Positions 33,486-45,622 of a DNA stretch of 64,000 nucleotides are shown one piece after another (position 1 is the stretch's first letter; each line of letters begins with the position of its first letter). Location of the stretch: NCBI RefSeq assembly GCF_030247185.1, contig NC_080571.1, positions 11,636,131 to 11,700,130 of the forward strand, written 5' to 3'. The notes below the pieces were generated by a model, which was not told where the DNA came from, searched no databases, and was given only the letters and a program-made list of their open reading frames with translations. Source of the DNA: Malaya genurostris (lineage: Eukaryota; Arthropoda; Insecta; Diptera; Culicidae). Made by a program: the position numbers and the translations under genes.

Positions 33486-35585
33486 AACGTCGTGATTAAG
33501 TTGCAGGGAACCTTTAATAGCACGTCCAAAAGAATATTTGGTTTTGTTTTATTGAATAGAGCTTGTTCAGAAATAAACAGCAGCAATGGAGGCAAAATCA
33601 AGATCGACTTTCTCCAATTTGAATGAAACTTCGCATATGCTTACAAAACGGCCAATTTGACTCAAGACTCAGGAGATTTTCAAAAAGGACGGATTTATTT
33701 GAGCATTCATTTTCTTCAAATAGTTTTAACTCGGAAGCTGTATAAATCGTACAAATGTAGTGTCCAGAACGAAGCTGCAGAAAATTGATTGGGAACTTTA
33801 AAAAATATATATTGAAAAACGAAGCATATTTTTCAAGAATGCAAAAATTAAGCGAAAAACTAAAACTTTTAAATATTGTTAAATATTTTACACTTTAAAT
33901 CAAAGTTCATATTCGATGTTGATTTTATTAGCATCAAATAAAAAATTAAGAAGTTAGAGCTAAAGCTAGAAACTGAATACTAGAATATGAAAACTAGAAT
34001 CCCGGATTTTTTTTAAATCATGTTCAAATATCTAGAGAGCGGCCACTTCGAAGCGAAATGTCGTTATGAGCATTTTTTTATCAGTAGAAGCCTTTGAATG
34101 ATTGTTTTTTTTTCATTCAGGGGTTTTGGCACCTTTTTTATCAAAAATTTAAAATGTTGGGAATTAACTGTTACTTCCTCGTTTTCATACTGACACTTTT
34201 CAAAGTACCGTTGAATATAAGAGTTACATTGATATTTTATTAATTCTTGAACAAGTAATAAACTGTTTGTTCAGTATGCATATTTTTAAAGAGCCCAATT
34301 GATCTATTAATGAATAATACATCCGCCTCCGAGTACCAGATTCAGAGTTACGAATCGATAAGTGCGATCAGCTACCGATTTTTTTTATAGTTTCAAAGTT
34401 CCAAGTTTATAAAATAAGTTCAACATATTGTATTAAACGTACGTACGTCCATAATTTATATTCTTTGGTAGAACAAACCGTTTCTATTCATTTGTTTGTT
34501 CTTAAAAATTTACATAGCACTGAAATTTACTAAACAAAAATTAATAAAAAAAAGTATGCTGATAGATTGATTATAATATCAAAAATTTCAAACTACACTC
34601 GGATTCAAGAGAGATCCGAATTTTCAGATGTATATACGATTACAATTTTCTTTTATATAATTAGTGATAATTGCTAGTGTTGTGGAAATTTCGCCAGTAT
34701 ATATCAATTTTGCATGGCTAATTTTTTGTAAGTTGCCTTTAGAATTGTTTGCCCGGGTTTCAGCGATGAGGGTGCGAACTCATTCGATGTGTTTCTCGAA
34801 TAGAAACTGAAATTAGCTACCATGCAAAAGTCAAACATAGAGAAACGAAAGTCAAAAATTCAAACATTTTTCAGGAACGAAACATTCAATGGGAAGAAGC
34901 ATCTCGATAGCAACGTCTTCTTTGGCAGCTTCTCGATGACTGAAAATATTTTAGTTTTAATTAATAAAACTGACGCAATTAAAAACTAATAAGAGTTCGC
35001 TGTTCGCTCGAAAACGAAAGTTAAAACAGAATGTATACCAGGAATCAATGAGAGTTAATTAAATAAAAAGTTTAAAAGTTACCAAGAAATTGGGTTGATT
35101 TAGTGTTTTTTTTTATTCAACGATATATTTAATAACGTACACTGCCTTAGTTCTAAGATGTCGAGGGCAGCCGATTTAGTGTTGTTCTTCAATTTCTTTC
35201 GTAAATCACATGACACGCATTAACTATTTTGAGGTGTATGATATATCGTCAGTATCGTCATCATCATCAATGAGAATTTTGTAGAGTTAAAGAACTAGAC
35301 TCATTAGCTTCTTCATATCGAACAATACAGTATTTTTATCGCTTTCTATAGTCCAACAACATAGACATTCATTAAATACCAACGTCTTTCAATGCAGATA
35401 CAGTCATTTGAGGACTGTTATCGTTTCATACATTTCGAACCTTTGGAATTGAGAACTTTTTCTTAAGCTTCATTCGCAGTGAAAGTGCTTACGGGTGATG
35501 TTACCAGCCCTGCCCTACTCGAACGTTCCAATTTGTAACAACGTGTTTTCGTTGTCTTGGAAGCAACACACACCCTCACTGAACA
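33486..35585. other. No recognisable gene
   Basis: AT-rich; only short A/T runs and CTAGAA-type motifs around 33950-34030. Confidence 0.4.
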
Positions 35586-35589
35586 TAAC

Positions 35590-37040
35590 TCAGAGATGAG
35601 TGGCACGTCACTCAAATTCATGAAAAGTGCTCGTAGTCATAGTTTGAGTTTTCTCCCATTTATTAATTTTTGAGCTGTCTTAATTTGAGTAATTTTTACA
35701 CAAAATCGGGACAATATTTTATAAAATCTGGAGTGAATTCAACTTAAAATTTGAGTTCTTTGTACTCAAAATAAGCAATTGCTTTTTCACTCATGTTTGT
35801 GTACTCATAAGCCTTTGTTGGAGTTTTCTTTACTTCCTTAAAAGATATAACAAAAGTGATTCAAAATTATTGATACCGTAAGAGACTTAATGTCATATTT
35901 AAAATTGAGTGACTGGGAAAAGTAATACTGGATGTCTCACATGTCATAATTGAAATCAAAAACTCTCATGTTCAATGATGAAAAGTATCAAAACAGAATC
36001 TACAACCGGCAATGGAACCCGGTATATATATTTTTCCGTTAATGATAAAAGCAAAGTCCTGGCATTACATTCCTTTTGTGGAATTTGGCCTTTCTGTTTC
36101 AACAGACTTCGCAGCCGATTCTTAGTGTACAGAATCATTTCATGACTAGTACTATGGATCGAACTGACACTAAGAATCCTTCCAGGTCGGGGCATACATA
36201 CATACGACAACTGGCTAGTAAGACCAGTGTCCTATGCATTGAACCGCCAACCCGGGAATGAAAAAGCACCGAATTATTTTCACTCAAGTGTTTGAAAACT
36301 TAACGCGTACTGTAATGTAGGAATAAATGCAAGAGAAATTATGGCTTGGGCGAATTTCACTCAAACCGATACTCAATTTTTTTGCATGTTCAACTAGTTT
36401 CTAAATTTGAAGAGTCGCAACTCAAATCATGAGTTATGTTCAATGAGCGTGTAGTCTAAGCTTGAGTTTCCACCCACCTACCTATTTATGAGTTACGGGA
36501 CGAAGCTGTCGATATTTAAGTTATTTTTACCCAAAATAGGAAGATTTTTTTCAAATTGGAGTGCGTTTAACTCAAAATTTGAATTCTTTGTACTCAACAT
36601 GAAAAATGGTTAATCTCTACTTGGGGTCATTTTTTTTTCAAAATGGGAAATGCATATAAGTGATTCAATATTGTTCATGTTTGGTACTCTTCTGGTGTAA
36701 TAAAAACTACAAAATTTCTATTAAAATCATCAATAATTGATGGTTGATCGTGGATTGTTGCGTTTTTTCGTTGAAAAACACTGTTTGCGTGGATTACCCT
36801 GGTTTTACACTTTCGACAGCAGAAATGGCAATGAAACACCATCGAAAAATTTTTGCTCGAAAGTACAAAAACATAACAATCCACGTCGCCAGTTTTTTCT
36901 TCAATGGAATACGCCATCGAATTCGGGAACAATGTTTCGTAAATGGAAAAGCATTGAACAGTAGCACAACGCGATTGTCATATTATTTTCACTCGAATGT
37001 TCGAAATCTCAATGCTTACTCTAATGTATGATTAAATTCG
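35590..37040 (+). repeat. Two diverged tandem copies of an approximately 0.8-kb unit
   Basis: 35630-36320 and about 36420-37040 share, in order, TTTGAGTTTTC / TTGAGTTTCC, AATTTTTACACAAAAT / TATTTTTACCCAAAAT, GTTCTTTGTACTCAA, AAGTGATTCAA, TATTTTCACTC and TACTCTAATGTATGATTAAA-like ends. Clearly related but well diverged. The first unit holds a SINE. Non-coding. Confidence 0.65.
36048..36256 (-). mobile_element. tRNA-derived SINE, family 2, copy 1
   Basis: On the minus strand: GGGTTGGCGGTTCAATGCAT, CCCCGACCTGGAAGGATTCT, ACAGAAAGGCCAAATTCCAC, GGAATGTAATGCC. The same family, better preserved, is at 41035-41215 on the plus strand. Confidence 0.8.
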
Positions 37041-37660
37041 AGAGTTAAATGAGGTTATGATGCAAGTGAATTATTGAATTAAAATGGATCTTGATCAGTA
37101 AAGGCTCTGCAAAAATGATTTGGATTTCAGTTTCAAAAAGTTTGCTCATCATTCTAAGGGGAGCGAGTCATTTCGCCGAAAGCCATTTCGCCGAAGGTCG
37201 TTTCGCCGAATGCCATTTCGCCGAATAGGTCATTTCGCCGAAAGTCGTTTCGCCGAAAGTCGTTTCGCCGAATAGGTCATTTCGCCGAAAGGGTTATTTC
37301 GCCGAAAGGGTCATTTTGCCGAAAGGGTTCTTGGACTTTCGGAGAAATGGCCCATTCGGCGAAATAACCCTTTCGACGAAATGGCTTTCGGCAAAACGAT
37401 TTTCGGCGAGATGGCTTTCGGCGAAATGACTTTCAGCGAAATGGCTTTCGCGCCCCTTAGAATGACGAGCAGACTTTTTGAAACTAAAATCCAAATCATT
37501 TATGCAGCACCTTTACTGATCAAGATCCATTTTTTGCAGTCTACGAGCTTAAGTTCTAGAGTTTCGGGTGAATAATTATAGCTATGAGTCAAATAATTCA
37601 CTTGCATCATAACTTAAATCAACTCTCAAATTTAATCATACACTGCTTAATTCTAAAGGC
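36985..37660. repeat. Large inverted repeat around a TTTCGCCGAA palindrome
   Basis: Left arm about 36985-37155 and right arm about 37440-37660 are reverse complements with some indels (shared TATGATTAAATT, TTATGATGCAAGTGAATTAT, GGATCTTGATCAGTAAAGG, ATTTGGATTT, CATTCTAAGGGG). A segment of about 50 bp is present only in the right arm. The palindromic TTTCGCCGAA arrays fill the centre. Confidence 0.75.
37145..37460. repeat. Back-to-back TTTCGCCGAA / TTCGGCGAAA arrays
   Basis: About eleven TTTCGCCGAA units at 15-17 bp spacing (37168-37325) are followed by about eight TTCGGCGAAA units (37335-37450), bounded by CTAAGGGGAGCG and its complement CGCCCCTTAG. The whole is a foldback. Spacer tags (AAGTC, AAGCC, TAGGTC, AAGGG) vary. 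Resembles the ends of the elements at 33105 and 52785. Confidence 0.85.
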
Positions 37661-37667
37661 ATTACTA

Positions 37668-38141
37668 CATGGAATGCAAGAGTCCCGGACTTTTCACAGA
37701 AATAACATGAATAGTTTCGAACCGTGTATATTTTCTTCGAGAACAAGCGTCTAGATGGCCCAATACCAAATTTCATGACAATCTATCCACTAGTGTTTGA
37801 ATAAGAGCTGATCGTGTCAGACGAGTTCTAGTTTTCACCAGCGCATTCATGCATAAAAGCTACGGTGAAATTGAATAATTTGCGCCACGGATTAGTCCTC
37901 CATTCCCCTCTATTCTCCAGACCTGGCCCCCAGTGACTATAATTTATTTCCAAACCTGAAAAGGTTTCTCCAGGGATAGAAATTTTCGTCGAATGCTGAG
38001 ATCATTACTGAAATGGAAACCTTTTTGAAGGCCTTGACAAACCTAATTTTTTAAAGGGCATCAAAATGTTGGAGGATAAAAAAGTTTCCATGGCAAAAAA
38101 TTGACTTTTTCTTTGTTAGGCCCGGGACTTCTCATTCCATG
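37668..38141 (+). mobile_element. Mariner-type relic, deletion derivative (474 bp)
   Basis: Inverted ends CATGGAATG with downstream AGTCCCGG, flanked by TA (37666-37667 and 38142-38143). The interior translates with one stop to YSPDLAPSDYNLFPNLKRFL, then FSSNAEIITEMETF, the C-terminal mariner block with the third catalytic Asp. The rest of the transposase is deleted. Sits next to the right arm of the inverted repeat. Confidence 0.8.
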
Positions 38142-38689
38142 TAGTAGCATACCCGATCCATTAGGGTGGCAAACGATTCAATGTGACATAAACCGGTAAG
38201 ATCTAAATTCGAAAAATCGGATAAGAATACGTGTCATTTAAAATAAAAAGAATATTCTTTCGATCGCAAATCTCGATTCAGTTCAAGAGATTCCGAAGTG
38301 TTTCTAAAAAGCATTGGTATTTTGATAACATTGATGGCAGCTTTAAAATTGTATCGCACACGAGAACTTTGGTGCATTACATTTCAATTATCACAGATAC
38401 GAGAGCTGGTAATAGGATTCAAAACATAAATTTTCAATATCAATCCGTTTACGTGCAAACGCTACATAAAATCTGCGGTGGAAGTAAAAACCCTAGCAAG
38501 TGATTACAAGTGGAAGCTCCAAAAAAAAAAAGTTTCCCGTGAGAGCGCCTCGAGAATACAAAAATAAGTTGAAATCGCTCAACGCGTGAGGAAAAAAGTT
38601 CATTCCCATTCCCAGATAGAGACGAGAAAGCATTTGAAGGATGATTAAATTTTATGTTAAACGGCGTTGCCGTTTCTGGCATCGGTGTT

Positions 38690-38750
38690 GTAGTCGTCGT
38701 CGTCGTCGTCGTCGCCATCGTCATCTCCATCATCGTCGACGTCCTCGTTG
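38690..38750. repeat. (GTC)n trinucleotide tract
   Basis: GTC/ATC trinucleotides over about 60 bp. They create poly-Val, poly-Thr/Met or poly-Arg frames on different strands, none convincing as protein. Confidence 0.75.
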
Positions 38751-38754
38751 TCAT

Positions 38755-40130
38755 CAGATTACATCACGGTTCGGTACCATTATGTGTGGTAGAGAAGCAC
38801 TTAAAAATAACCGGCGCTCCCGTCGTTGTAGCTTTTTTGAATGGCGAGTAATTTCTGTAAGAACAGTGACAAAAAGTGCGCACAGCAATTAAAACTTCCA
38901 TTTCATTAACACTCGACCCGCGAGTTTTAATGAATGTTAATAACTGGACTAATTGCTTCCGAGTGCTGAAGATAACCGAAGCAGAAATAACGTTTTGGAT
39001 TTCGATTCGAAAAAAAAAAATGATTCGATCAATTCAATTGTGGTTAGCCATCTGTAAGAAATAATGTCATTACTGAGCTTAATCATTGCATTACACGATT
39101 TCACGATTTTTCCACGGTGAAGGCTTATAACTTTTGTACCGCAAAGGATGTACAAGTCTATAACTACAAACTTTCATAGAAAATTTAGTTACAATCGAAA
39201 AATGTTTCTGGTGAAGGAATCGAATTTATGAAATGGGTTTGCAGTCTACAAGCCTGTATTGCGGTCTATTGTTCCCACGAATCTACATATTTCGGAGATG
39301 AACTAACATTTCCCACATCTGGATTGGGAAAACTTTATTCGTTTGATCTCTGTGTTTCGACATACCCTTAAGCGGGCTGAAATCAAATGCAGTAATGGTA
39401 GAAACAAGTATGCTGCTGCGGTCGAATGCCTAGTAAAAAGTTTTTGCGATTGATCGGACGAAACTTTGCAAGCAATGATAATTCATGTTACTGGTAAAAC
39501 TGTATCCTGACAAATAGAATGCAGATGAAATCTTCTTCCGATAATTTTATCGATGACCCAACCCATATTCTCAGTATCCGTGCTTTTAATCATCTTAGAC
39601 CTATCATTGAGTGAGTTTGAGTGAATCTGCTATCTCTGATCAATGCATCGGTTCAAGGGACAAAATGAAATCCATTAATCGTGTCACTACAAGAGTAGTA
39701 CAACTGAGATTAACTTCCCAGAACCGAAGTAAAAGTTTCGGCCCCGATCTCATCACAATTCGATGATTCTTAATCAAGTCAAGTCAAGTCTACAAAACAT
39801 TCAATCCGCACAGTACCATTCAGTAAAACTACAGGGCCACTTACTAATATTAAAGATATCAATTCGAACAGAGTATTGATTTATGATATTAATTCGGATC
39901 TAACTCTTAAATTCACGTGTAGTTCGATAGCAGTTAATTGCGATATTATACTCTTTATTTTGAAATTATCTATACTGAATAGAGTTCCTCTGAGAGTCAT
40001 CCTGATCCCATTTGTCTTCTCTTTTATGAGGATCGTATACCAACATTTGCCAGCGACTATCGATTTTTTGTGGTAAAACCGTCAACTGTGTCGATCTGTC
40101 AGGATAACTACATTTTTTTCAAATTGTTTT
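38755..40130. other. No recognisable gene
   Basis: Unremarkable AT-rich sequence; short frames only. Confidence 0.4.
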
Positions 40131-40138
40131 TAGCCAAG

Positions 40139-40379
40139 TAGGGTAACAGAGGTATTTCGGCCACTTCATATATTTTGGCCCACCTAACCAATTTTATCGA
40201 TTTCATCGGATTTTATCGATGTTAAGTAACTCATGTTGCATCAATTTGAAGCTAATCACATTAAATTACCTATTGCGAAAGGGGTTTTCTAAGATATTAC
40301 AACATTTGGTGAATATTTTTACAAAGTGGGCCAAAATAAAATCAATCCTGAAGTGGGCCAAAATACCTCTGTTATCCTA
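40139..40379. mobile_element. MITE with TAGGGTAACAGAGG ends and CCAAG duplication
   Basis: 241 bp; inverted ends TAGGGTAACAGAGGTATTT and complement of TAGGATAACAGAGGTATTTT, extending about 33 bp (GGCCCACTTCA). Flanked by CCAAG on both sides (40134-40138, 40380-40384), a 5-bp target duplication. The GTGGGCCAAAAT motif is repeated inside. Superfamily not assigned. Confidence 0.8.
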
Positions 40380-40384
40380 CCAAG

Positions 40385-41034
40385 CAATTAATTAATAATG
40401 GAACGGGTTCTTAGCTGATTCTTGCGCAACGGAACAAACGGCGGTTTTAGCCGGTACTGTTTAAAATTAATAGCAATTTAGTCAGGCTTTTTACATATCT
40501 GTACTGCCGGTAAATTGTGTTTTGAAGGAGTCTTCAAGTAGTAAACGAGATATATCATGTTTAGAATACATACAATACTTACCAGTATTTTCTGCCGAAA
40601 TTATTAAACAGAACTTCAATGATTGATAAGACGCAATACTTAAATATTCGCAATTTATATAAACATTCCATATCTGTACAACTTTCCTAAACTAAGCAAA
40701 ACTTAAGTGATTAATTTGTTCTGTTCGATGAATTGACTGAGCTTTTAAAAAACGCATGATATGCGGAAAATTTTTTTAAGCTTGGTGCAATGTACAATAG
40801 GATCAGAAATGCTATTGCATCTGCTGGAATGATAGTCTTCACATAAGCTACAAAGAAGAAAATACAGATTCAGTTTCAGATTTTTTTACTTCCTGCTGCA
40901 GTTATCAAGTTCATGGTAAAATTTCTGATCATCAGATTTGAAAGTATCAGATTAAAAAGACAATTTATCAGATTGTTTGTTGAATTAGTTTGTTTAACTT
41001 CATTTTTTGTGACATTAAGAATAAGAAGGGGTGC
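40385..41034. other. No recognisable gene
   Basis: AT-rich spacer. Confidence 0.4.
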
Positions 41035-41215
41035 GCGCTCGGGTTTGCGGTTCAATGCTTAGGGCGTTGGTCTTGCAAACTAGTTGACGTATGTTCGAGT
41101 CCCGACCTGGAAGAATTCTTAGTGTTGATAGGATCGTAGTACTGCTGCGAAGACTGTTGAAATAGAAATGCCAAATTCCACGAAAGGAATGTAATGCCCG
41201 TGACTTTGCTTTGCA
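41035..41215 (+). mobile_element. tRNA-derived SINE, family 2, copy 2
   Basis: Head GGGTTTGCGGTTCAATGCTT, A-box-like GCTTAGGGCGTTGG, B box GTTCGAGTCCC (about 41094), then CGACCTGGAAGAATTCTTAG and a 3' end GGAATGTAATGCCCGTGACT. Matches the inverted copy at 36048-36256. No clear A-tail or target duplication found. Confidence 0.8.
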
Positions 41216-41637
41216 TGCGAAAGTACAATAGCAGTTCGATTGAAACTGCTAAACGTTAACGAGTAGAGTACTATATATCAGACATACTTGTGGGGTTGTT
41301 CGAACTGTTGACGTTGGACTACAAACTGTTAATACTTGCTTCGTATATATAGGCTGTATTTTTTTTGTTCCACATATACTTTTTATGAATTTAGGCAAAA
41401 AATACTTTAAGAATTTTGCGTTTTACTTGTTGGTGTTGGTGATGCAAAGTGCTGATGAAGATTATTCAGTGTTCGATGATCAAGGTCGCCCCGCAATGCG
41501 AGAAATCAGTAGGATTCAAATAAGTTCTAGGAAAAAATGCATATTTTGTTCGTTGACTTGTGCTATAATTTTCTCTACGGCATTTACGAATCGCTGAGAG
41601 TGCAAGTCGGTTTAATACTAATGCTGATTGTGTGGAG

Positions 41638-43659
41638 CAGAGATGCCAGATATTTTCATAGAAAATCTGTATTCCTTTGTATAAAAAAATCTGTATTTAT
41701 CTGTATTCACCAATGAAATTAAATTTCTGCAATGAAATGATGTTTAAAGATGTTATTCCAACAGATTATTCACACAGAAAAATTTAGCATGTTTAAAATA
41801 ACAAAACAGTTAGTAGATTTTGAAATGAACTAACTATTTATTACATGTCAATCAAAGTTGAGTTAATGTTATCAGCCATGTCCTTGTTGATTCAATCCAG
41901 CTATATCTTCAAAACAAGAGAAAAAATTGGACCTTTTTATCCATGATCTTATTTGTGTTAAGATACAACTAACTTTACTGCTTAAATGAACCGTAATAGT
42001 TTTATTTCGTGTGAACCGGAGCATTTTTTTCCCGCGCGAATAAACCGGAGCATTTTTTTTTCTTCCGCGGAAAAAGATTGTACGCGTTTCATAAGTAAAA
42101 TTTGATCTGCTTTTTCCATTCCATAGAGGGTTCAACAATTCCATAGAGGGTAAACAATTCAAGTGTATGTATTGATAATTAGGACTATTTTTGAAAATGG
42201 CATAAAATACATAACACATTTTCTTCACAAAAAAAAATGATGCAGGATCTCTATCTTGACCGGACTGATGGAGCATCTAACCGTTGGATGTTATAAAAAT
42301 TGAAAAACCTTGATTATGGTATGTGAATAATTCGATCTTTCATCGACAAAACTCCTAAATATTTTGAAAAATTCATAATTAAAAGTAATTGTTTTTTTCA
42401 GAAAATTAATAACGAATACAAATCGAAATAAAAGTAGTATCCAAATTTCCTTGTAAGTTAGTTTGATAGAAATCATTTTATTCTTGAAAACGAACAAAAA
42501 TGTATGATTTCTACAAAGAAAAGCGTTAGTTAAAATAGCTATATTTAAGGATGTAGACTATGTTCGATGTACGCGCTATTATGTCTGTTTGGCGTTTTAG
42601 AGTGACTAAAACAAGATTCAGAGTGGCGAAATGGTAGCGCGTATGCACGGAATGCACAACGGAACGCAGGTTCGAGTCCTGTCTCTGAGCGTATCTTTTT
42701 CCAAAAATTCATCTTTTCTGTTAGTTTTTCATTCATTTGGCTTCTTCAATATATGTTTCCGCTCAGTCATTGCAAAAAAAACTATATTTAAGGTAATTTA
42801 TTTCAACTAAAAAGTTTGTTAATTTAAAGCGCAACAATTCTTAACTTTATCGAAAGTTCGTTCATTCATAACAAAATTTTCAAATTGAATTCACTGTGAA
42901 ATTGTTTGTTAAGAAATTGACAGGAAGAAAAATATTTATTATTTTTATCAAAATGTTGTTTGAAGCAAACTAACCCACTGAGTAAAATTGATTATCATAT
43001 TTTGTAGTTTCAAGCAGCAATGTTTTCTATATCAAACCAGATTTTCTTTTGTCACTATTTTAACAAAAACAATCGTTGCGAGAAACCCAAACTTGGTTAT
43101 ATTTACAATTTTTTTCTCTGCGTGTTGTTATAAAATTGCAGATTCAATGAGCATTTTTTTTATATCGTAAGTCATTGCCGCACTGACAGGAACATTCAAC
43201 GATGTAATTTAATAGTTTTAGTTATCAACCACAATTGAATTGTATTTTCATATACTTTTTTTGTTTGAAAATGTTGACTTGGAATTCAAACATGGAATTC
43301 AACCGCCCAAAACGCAACGTCAAGTCATGTCATACTTCTCAGTCTGACAATAAAGTTTCATGATGCCATGACTTCCTTGAACATCAGTTCGAATTGGTTT
43401 CAAATTATAATATATATGTATTACAGCGTTCATCATCAAATAGCTGCAAGAAACATTTCCATTTTAATATGGGAATTCAAACACTAATAGCTAGTTCAGA
43501 CGTAAAAGTTTCATTATTCCTTTCTTACTTTTTTGTGGTATCTGCATAAATCTGTATTAAATTATGGAAATCTGTATAAAATCTGTACTCTGTATTGAAT
43601 CTGTATGCGCATGTAAAAATCTGTATAATACAGATAAATCTGTATAAATGGCATCTCTG
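41638..43659. mobile_element. hAT-like element 3 (2.0 kb, no transposase)
   Basis: Perfect 8-bp duplication GTGTGGAG (41630-41637 and 43660-43667) and inverted ends CAGAGATGCCA. Both subterminal regions are packed with AATCTGTAT motifs (at least eight on the right), typical of hAT transposase-binding arrays. The interior is AT-rich with no recognisable transposase, and holds a tRNA-like sequence at 42617-42690. Confidence 0.85.
42617..42690 (+). tRNA. tRNA-like sequence, probably a pseudogene or SINE head
   Basis: 74 nt, the right length for a tRNA. Acceptor TTCAGAG/CTCTGAG pairs at all 7 positions (one G-U); T arm GCAGG-TTCGAGT-CCTGT pairs; B box GGTTCGAGTCC is perfect; D-arm GCG/CGC with TGGTAGCGCG as A box. 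The anticodon arm is poor: one mismatch, and C where U33 is required; the loop would present GGA. A T5 run 6 nt downstream (42696-42700) could end Pol III transcription. No long variable arm, so not a tRNA-Ser. Likely transcribable but not a working tRNA. Confidence 0.45.
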
Positions 43660-43864
43660 GTGTGGAGTCTCTATATAAATACGAACACACATATCGAAGA
43701 GCGGAATTCCGAGGACGATCAACATTTCTATCTTATGTTACTCTATGAGGTGAATAATAAGTGACCTTCTTGTCTTGTTTGCCGAATTGTTTACATTTTC
43801 TTCAAATAAAACAGTATTTACTTCAATCATTAAAAAATCTATTTGAATTTTAGGGTCTAGAATT

Positions 43865-44115
43865 TTATGTCTTTCTCGTACAGAAAGGCTATCCAATCAT
43901 TCATCCAATTCAGCCAATCGACTCAGTTCGTCGAGTTGATTAACGTCTTTGTGTGAGTATGTACTTATGTATGTATGTGTATGTGTCAAATAAATTCTTC
44001 AAGAAAGCTGAACCGATTTGCTAAAACTTGGAGTCAAATGAAAAGTCTGATAAAGAATTGCAGAATTTCATTTGGATCCAACTTCCTGCTTTGGAATTAC
44101 AGACTGAGGTGCGCT
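43865..44115 (+). mobile_element. Diverged family B element fragment
   Basis: GTCTTTCTCGTACAGAAAGG, CGACTCAGTTCGTCGAG, AAGCTGAACCGATTTGC, GTCAAATGAAAAGTCTGAT and TTTGGATCCAACTTCC follow the order of 4894-5130. The right end is missing. Confidence 0.65.
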
Positions 44116-44567
44116 TCAATTTAAGGGGCGGGTAGGGTCTAACACTTTTGAAAAATCATTTATTATTTTCTTTGTATTTTCTTACAGTAAAATATTTCAA
44201 GAATATTCTGTGAAATTTTCAAGTCTATCGGAACAAAACTCTGGAAATTAGGGGGCCTTTACGTCTGCTTATCTCATACTGCGAAGATGTAAGAGCTCGG
44301 TACACTGGCCCAAGATTCATGCTTCATTTGACCTATAAACTTGACAAAACATTCTTGAAAAGTTTCATTATAACAAAATGCAAAAGACAAAATATGATTC
44401 TTTTGAAAATATTAGATCCTACGGGCTACATAGAGTAACAAATTGTTTCCATTGATTTTCTAGACAAAAAACTTCAAACGCGTTTTTCTCGAAAGCAAGT
44501 TTTGAAAGTCCGTGTCCATTGTCATGCAAAAACTACTGCACCATTTTTTTTTTCAAACTATGCACAC
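44116..44567. other. No gene
   Basis: Contains GGGGCCTTTACGTCTGCTTA; no open frame or element end recognised. Confidence 0.4.
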
Positions 44568-45622
44568 GGAGAACCCGCAGATCACAAAATTACAATATTG
44601 TAATTTTTGTTTCACGCCCTGGTTGTTTCAACTAAAATGTTGTTGATTTAACTAACATATCTGTTGATTTTGTCATAACCATTCAGGTAACCGAAATTGT
44701 TGTATTCAAATGCTGTCACTTGGCCGAGAACGAAGACAGCAAAACGCAGAACAAAAAAACTCTTCATTTCACCAGAAGCGTTTCATATTGAAAATTTTCA
44801 ATGGTAAATTAAGGTCATTTATGTTAGTTACGTAGTGGTCGTTTTATGTAAGTGAAAGTATGCAGAAGAATATAACAGTTAATTGTAAAACAAGTTTTCC
44901 ATGTGTTAAATAGATATTCCTACAGTATAAATGTTTTAATTTCATCTGAGAGTAATGTATTCTAGGACAGTTCATGTCAATGTTATTAAAACGTTTAAAA
45001 TTTGCTGCTAAAGTGAAGTGGTACTATTTGTATTTTCTTGAAAGTGTATCTGTAGCATTAGGTTTACCAGCGAGCCATTCTGCAAGTAAAGGAAAAATTT
45101 CCTAATTCCCTGTGACCATTTTTCTGGTGAGTTCCCTTTTGAGAATTGTAATCTTTTGGTTCATTTCCATATCCTTTGTGAGTTTAGTGATAAAGATAGG
45201 TAAAATTTTGTTGTTCAAGCAGTGAACGATTAGCTGCCCTCGTAGAGGCTAACAGTGAAAAATATTTATTGCAATTGGCGTTTTAAGTTCAAATAACTGA
45301 ATAATTGGTTGAAACAACAGAGACATTTTATTGCTTTCATGCATACAAGTAACTTTGCTGGGATTGTGTCTTTGCTCAATTGCACGTATGACATCTCATT
45401 GAAACGTTTCATTGTTCGCTCAGGGTGTTTGGCATTGCTTAACTGAAACGTTTCATTACTTGTTGGGTGTCGTTGCTAAGCTGCCAGCACGATAAATCAA
45501 AAATGACAGATTAGTTAAAACAACAGTCGATTAGTTGTACCAAATTTTAACCAATCAAAATCAGAAAAACAACTAATATTTTAGTTGTTTTGCGATTGCT
45601 GGCTTTTCCGTGCACACACTTT
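44568..45622. mobile_element. Possible DNA element, ends CACGGARAA
   Basis: Left end CACACGGAGAACCCGCAGAT and right end complement of TGCACGGAAAAGCCAGCAAT are imperfect inverted repeats about 1.05 kb apart. TTGTTTCAACTAA / TTTAACTAAC motifs occur near both. No target duplication or transposase, so this is tentative. Confidence 0.3.

Noticed and set aside
37145..37460. CRISPR-like regular short repeats
   Set aside because: Spacers are 5-7 bp and the units invert midway; the context is a eukaryotic foldback element.
38654..38851. Val-rich frame resembling a membrane segment
   Set aside because: The hydrophobic run is a direct product of the (GTC)n repeat, and other frames across it are also open.
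42617..42690. Functional tRNA gene
   Set aside because: The anticodon stem has a mismatch and the invariant U33 is C; kept only as tRNA-like.
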